Positions 6,168 through 8,757 of a stretch of DNA of 8,757 bases are shown here, one piece after another. The DNA comes from an uncultured beta proteobacterium. Lineage in GTDB: Bacteria > Pseudomonadota > Gammaproteobacteria > Burkholderiales > Rhodocyclaceae. Each line of letters begins with the position of its first letter. Positions within the stretch are counted from its first letter, which is position 1. The position numbers and the translations under genes are program-made. Location: the NCBI GenBank assembly GCA_903910495.1, contig CAIVZW010000705.1:1-8757 (forward strand), written 5' to 3'. The notes below the pieces were generated by a model. The model did no database searches and was not told the origin of the DNA. It worked only from the letters and a program-made list of their open reading frames with translations.

Positions 6168-6310
6168 CCCTAAGGAAACACTGAAGTATTCGTCATCCCC
6201 GCGAAGGCGGGGATCCAGAATGTTGATCTAACTGGCTTTGCATTTCCTTCGGTCAGGTTCCCGCCTTCGCGGGAACGACGGAAACGAATAAGTCAGTGTT
6301 TCCCTTAAGG
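6168..6310. repeat. Inverted-repeat (MITE/REP-like) element, copy 2, complete
   Basis: This is the complete copy of the family, about 143 bp. Outer ends: CCCTAAGGAAACACTGA on the left, and on the right, in reverse complement, CCTTAAGGGAAACACTGA. Inner ends: CGTCATCCCCGCGAAGGCGG (6191) and, inverted, CGTCGTTCCCGCGAAGGCGG (6280). Each inner end forms its own 7-8 bp hairpin with a GAAG loop, and the two ends can also pair with each other across a short centre (GTTGATCTAACTGGCTTTGC). There is no coding capacity beyond read-through fragments such as VSVVPAKAGT. It separates the solute-binding protein gene from vapB and marks one edge of the inserted block. No clear target-site duplication can be read. 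Confidence 0.75.
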
Positions 6311-6374
6311 TACTCAACGTGTTGCGCACACTGAAACCATGCCTGATCTAGCACGGTGGCGTAGTTGAAGCTCA
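6311..6374 (-). other. Orphan coding start overlapping the SBP stop, cut by the repeat
   Basis: An ATG at 6374 overlaps the TGA of the solute-binding protein gene (ATGA), the arrangement expected for the next gene of an operon. The frame reads MSFNYATVLDQAWFQCAQHV and then EY before running into the inverted-repeat element at about 6310, where the next residues come from the repeat. I do not recognise these residues; they do not match the permease N-terminus at 160. It may be the remnant 5' end of a truncated gene, or chance sequence at the insertion edge. No separate Shine-Dalgarno is needed if translation is coupled. Confidence 0.25.
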
Positions 6375-8534
6375 TTTGGCCGTTCCGCGCTCGCGGCGAC
6401 GATAGCCGATCAGCGCCGGCAGGATCATCGCCGCCAGCACGACGGCCCCCAGCCCCAGCGGCCAGAGCACGGGTTCGTTCCACTCCTGCCGCCGTTTCGC
6501 CCGTTCGGCCACGTCGAGGCGCTGGTACTTGAGGATGTTGTTGCCGACGTCGGTCGGTTTGCGATTGTGCAGCCAGGAATGACCCAGCGTGTAACTGGTC
6601 GGGTGGAAGCCGAAGATCCACGGCGCATCCTCCTGCAGCAACCGGTTCATGCGCGTGATGAGTGCCAGTCGTCGTGGCGTGTTGTTCATGTTCTTCATCT
6701 CGGCAAACAGACGATCAAATTCGGCATTGACATAGTTCGAGGCATTCTCGCCGGCCTTGGCCACCTTGCCTTCGGCGCCGTCGAGCAGGAAGAAGAAGTT
6801 CTCCGGATCGGGATAGTCGGCATTCCAGCCGAGGTAATAGAGTTGCACCGCGCCCTTGCGCAGCTTTTCCTGGAAGCGGTTGAAGTCGGTCGAGCGCACG
6901 ACGAGCTGGATGTCGAGCTTGGCGAACTGCCGCGTCAGCCAGTCGAGCCGCGACTTGTCGCCCATGCCGCCGCTGGTGGTGTCGAGGTTGAGCACCAGGG
7001 GTTCGCCGGTTTTTGCATCGCGCCCGTCCGGCCAGCCGGCCTCGGCCAGAAGCCTTTTCGCCGCCTCGACCGGCTTGCGTTTCGCCGCGCCATCGACCCA
7101 GTCATAGACCACCGGATTGATTCCCGCCTCGCCGTCGAGAAATCCGAAAATGCCCGGCGGCAGCGGACTCATTGCGGCGATGCCGCGCCCGTTCATGAAG
7201 ATCGAGATGAACTCTTCCTGGTCAATGGCCATCGACACGGCCTGGCGCAGCTTCCTGCTGCGCTGCGCGGCGTCGGCCTCCTTGCCGCCGACCACCGGAT
7301 CGAGCATGTTGAAGCCCATGTAGAAGGTCGAGGCGCGCACGCTGGTCAACAGACGAATGCCTTTGGCCTGCATCTCGTCGGAAAGCTGGACGTCGCCGCC
7401 GACATTGAGGCGGACCGCCTGGTCGAAGCTGTCGGACGAAATTCCCGAGGCGTCGTAGTAACCCTGCAGAAACTTGTTCCAGTAGGGAATGCTTTCCTTT
7501 TCGCGCGAGAAAACGGCCTTGTCGATCAGCGGCAGCGCTTTGCCGCAGTCGGCCAGAAGACCGGCCATGCGGTCATCCGGCTCGCCGGCGCAGGGATAGG
7601 TCTCGCCATGAAAGTTGGGATTGCGTTCCATGACCATGCGCCGGTTCGGATTGTTCTCGGTCAGCATGTAGGGGCCGGTACCGACCGGGTACCAGTCAAG
7701 CGTCAGGTTCTTCTCGGCCATTCCCGGCTGCGCGTAAAAGCGGTCGGCCTCGCGCGGCACCGGCGCAAAAAACGGCATCGCCAGCCAGTAGAGAAACTGC
7801 GGATACTTGCCGCGCAGCTTGATGCGCAAGGTGTAGCGGTCGTCCCGCGTGACGCCGTCGAGCGCAAAGCGGTCGAGGTCGAGCCAGGCCTCCGCGGGCA
7901 GGGCTTTGGCCTCGGCCTGCAGCCGCTCGCCAAGTTCCTTGAGCCCGACGATGCGCCCGGCCATCATGCCGAAGATCGGCGAATGCAGGCGGGGATGGGC
8001 GAGCCGCTTGATTTCATAGATGTAGTCGTCGGCGACCAGCTCGCGCGTTCCCGTGCGGGTGAAATCGGCGATCTTCTCGATGCCGCTCAGTTTGTTCCGG
8101 TCAAGATCCGCATAGACCGGCTGGCCGCTCGCATCGAGAGCGAAAGCCGGATGCGGCTGGTAGCGGATGCCGGGGCGCAGGCGAATTTCGTATTCGCTGT
8201 AGGCGATGGCCCCGGCTGGCGCATCCTGTGGCAGCACCTTGCCGCTGGCGTCGGTGTAGCGCGGCACCGGCACCGACTCGGTAGTTGCCGGAATCAGCGT
8301 ATAGGGACGCTTCAGATAGTGGTATTGCAGGGGCGGCTCATAGATCTGCGCCGTGAAGGTGATTTCATCCTCGGTATAGGACTGCACCGGATCAAGGTGC
8401 TTGGGGCGTTCGGTAAATGCCGAGTAGAGGATGTTTGCGCCGCGTTCGCTGGCCGGATAGGGGTCGTTCTGTTCGCTGCTGCAGGCGGCTAGCAGCAGGA
8501 ACAGTGACAGACAGGCAAGGCGGAGAACAGGCAT
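6372..8534 (-). CDS. Peptide-type ABC transporter solute-binding lipoprotein with C-terminal membrane helix
   Basis: Substrate-capture component of a peptide/dipeptide-type importer (SBP_bac_5/OppA-DppA superfamily), 720 residues from the ATG at 8534, longer than the usual 500-600. The N-terminus MPVLRLACLSLFLLLAACSS is a lipoprotein signal with lipobox LAAC and acylated Cys18. Family hallmarks follow: ILYSAFTERPKHLDPVQSY near the mature N-terminus, WYPVGTGPYMLTE in the middle, LRQAVSMAIDQEEF, and GWNADYPDPENFFFLL (about 570-585). Two cysteines (about 315 and 330) could form a disulfide. A hydrophobic segment near the end (about 689-711, VLWPLGLGAVVLAAMILPAL...) is followed by RRRERGTAK, which predicts a second anchor in the inner membrane with a basic cytoplasmic tail. 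A start at 8558 (8 residues longer) is also possible; neither has a strong Shine-Dalgarno. Its expected permease partner now begins at 160, beyond the inserted block. The substrate cannot be told. Confidence 0.9.
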   Translation of the reverse strand: MPVLRLACLSLFLLLAACSSEQNDPYPASERGANILYSAFTERPKHLDPVQSYTEDEITFTAQIYEPPLQYHYLKRPYTLIPATTESVPVPRYTDASGKVLPQDAPAGAIAYSEYEIRLRPGIRYQPHPAFALDASGQPVYADLDRNKLSGIEKIADFTRTGTRELVADDYIYEIKRLAHPRLHSPIFGMMAGRIVGLKELGERLQAEAKALPAEAWLDLDRFALDGVTRDDRYTLRIKLRGKYPQFLYWLAMPFFAPVPREADRFYAQPGMAEKNLTLDWYPVGTGPYMLTENNPNRRMVMERNPNFHGETYPCAGEPDDRMAGLLADCGKALPLIDKAVFSREKESIPYWNKFLQGYYDASGISSDSFDQAVRLNVGGDVQLSDEMQAKGIRLLTSVRASTFYMGFNMLDPVVGGKEADAAQRSRKLRQAVSMAIDQEEFISIFMNGRGIAAMSPLPPGIFGFLDGEAGINPVVYDWVDGAAKRKPVEAAKRLLAEAGWPDGRDAKTGEPLVLNLDTTSGGMGDKSRLDWLTRQFAKLDIQLVVRSTDFNRFQEKLRKGAVQLYYLGWNADYPDPENFFFLLDGAEGKVAKAGENASNYVNAEFDRLFAEMKNMNNTPRRLALITRMNRLLQEDAPWIFGFHPTSYTLGHSWLHNRKPTDVGNNILKYQRLDVAERAKRRQEWNEPVLWPLGLGAVVLAAMILPALIGYRRRERGTAK

Positions 8535-8610
8535 GGGGCGAAGTGTAGCGCGAAGCATCTCTTTTTGCTGCCCAGACGGCCTATGTTGCCAGCGGGTGCA
8601 TTTGAAAGCA

Positions 8611-8624
8611 CGGGGAACTCCCCG
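8611..8624. repeat. Short perfect hairpin in the SBP leader
   Basis: CGGGGAACTCCCCG, a 5-bp stem with a 4-base loop, about 77 bp upstream of the solute-binding protein ATG. The following bases (CGTTCGTGGTG...CCCTGAGGGTTAGCGAAGC, to about 8665) loosely resemble another dispersed palindrome. There is no U-tract, so it is not called a terminator. No convincing promoter was found between here and the gene. Confidence 0.35.
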
Positions 8625-8669
8625 TTCGTGGTGTGCCCTGAGGGTTAGCGAAGCTCACCCGAAGAAATG

Positions 8670-8757
8670 CCCTAGGGAAACGCTGAAATATCCAAATCCG
8701 TCATTCCGGCGAAGGCCGGAATCTGACCGTAAGGAATGCAGAGCCAGAAAAATCAAC
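8670..8757. repeat. Inverted-repeat (MITE/REP-like) element, copy 3, cut by window edge
   Basis: It begins CCCTAGGGAAACGCTGAAAT, matching the outer end of the element at 6168-6310, then CGTCATTCCGGCGAAGGCCG (8699) and the core ATCTGACCGTAAGGAATGCA...GAGCCAG...ATCAAC. That core matches copy 2 read in reverse complement almost base for base. The far end lies outside the window. Together with copy 2 it brackets the solute-binding protein gene. Confidence 0.7.

Noticed and set aside
6253..6621. Minus-strand 122-codon frame spanning the end of the SBP gene and the repeat
   Set aside because: Most of it is an out-of-frame reading of the SBP 3' end and its tail (VSVVPAKAGT) is repeat read-through. 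Only the internal ATG at 6374 was kept, as a weak remnant.
6567..8492. Long plus-strand open frame (641 codons) opposite the solute-binding protein gene
   Set aside because: It mirrors the GC-rich antisense of a well-recognised lipoprotein gene; its translation is low-complexity (rich in R, H, V, G) and shows no family motif.
6168..8757. SBP gene bracketed by copies 2 and 3 as a composite transposon
   Set aside because: The elements encode no transposase, no target duplications are visible, and the SBP belongs with the permease outside the bracket. The simpler view is independent insertions.

Overview
This is a GC-rich window in which every supported gene lies on the minus strand, so transcription runs from high to low coordinates. 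The GC content, the lipoprotein/permease family and the dispersed repeats with GCGAAGGC-type hairpins suggest a betaproteobacterium, perhaps of the Rhodocyclales. That placement is inference from style, not from a marker gene.

Layout in transcription order: (1) 8757-8559, a non-coding leader holding the cut end of a dispersed inverted-repeat element. (2) 8534-6372, a large peptide/dipeptide-type ABC transporter solute-binding lipoprotein with an additional C-terminal membrane helix. (3) 6373-6113, a 64-bp orphan coding start, a complete small inverted-repeat (MITE/REP-like) element and four phased heptads. (4) 6112-5442, a ribbon-helix-helix antitoxin and PIN-domain toxin pair (VapBC type). 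(5) 5339-3642, a type III (beta-class) adenine DNA methyltransferase, Mod. (6) 3641-3383, a second copy of the inverted-repeat element with a further small element nested in it. (7) 3382-2877, a second toxin-antitoxin pair (addiction-module antitoxin plus RelE/ParE-family toxin). (8) 2880-175, the type III restriction subunit Res. (9) 160-1, the first 53 codons of an ABC transporter permease (DppB/OppB type).

The central observation is structural. The solute-binding protein and the permease are the kind of genes that normally sit side by side in one peptide-transport operon, but here about 6.2 kb of defence and addiction genes lies between them, in the same orientation. The cargo is a type III restriction-modification system carrying two toxin-antitoxin modules: vapBC directly upstream of mod, and a RelE/ParE pair between mod and res whose toxin stop overlaps the res start by 4 bp (ATGA). 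Res itself stops 14 bp before the permease start.

Mod has two signs of mosaic evolution. It carries an in-frame palindromic repeat insert near the N-terminus (about residues 36-57). It also has a target-recognition region (about residues 160-380) with clearly lower GC than the flanking catalytic parts. The individual protein families are known. The candidate novelty is the composite arrangement of RM plus two TA modules as an insertion in a transport operon, held together by overlapping cistrons and small mobile repeats.
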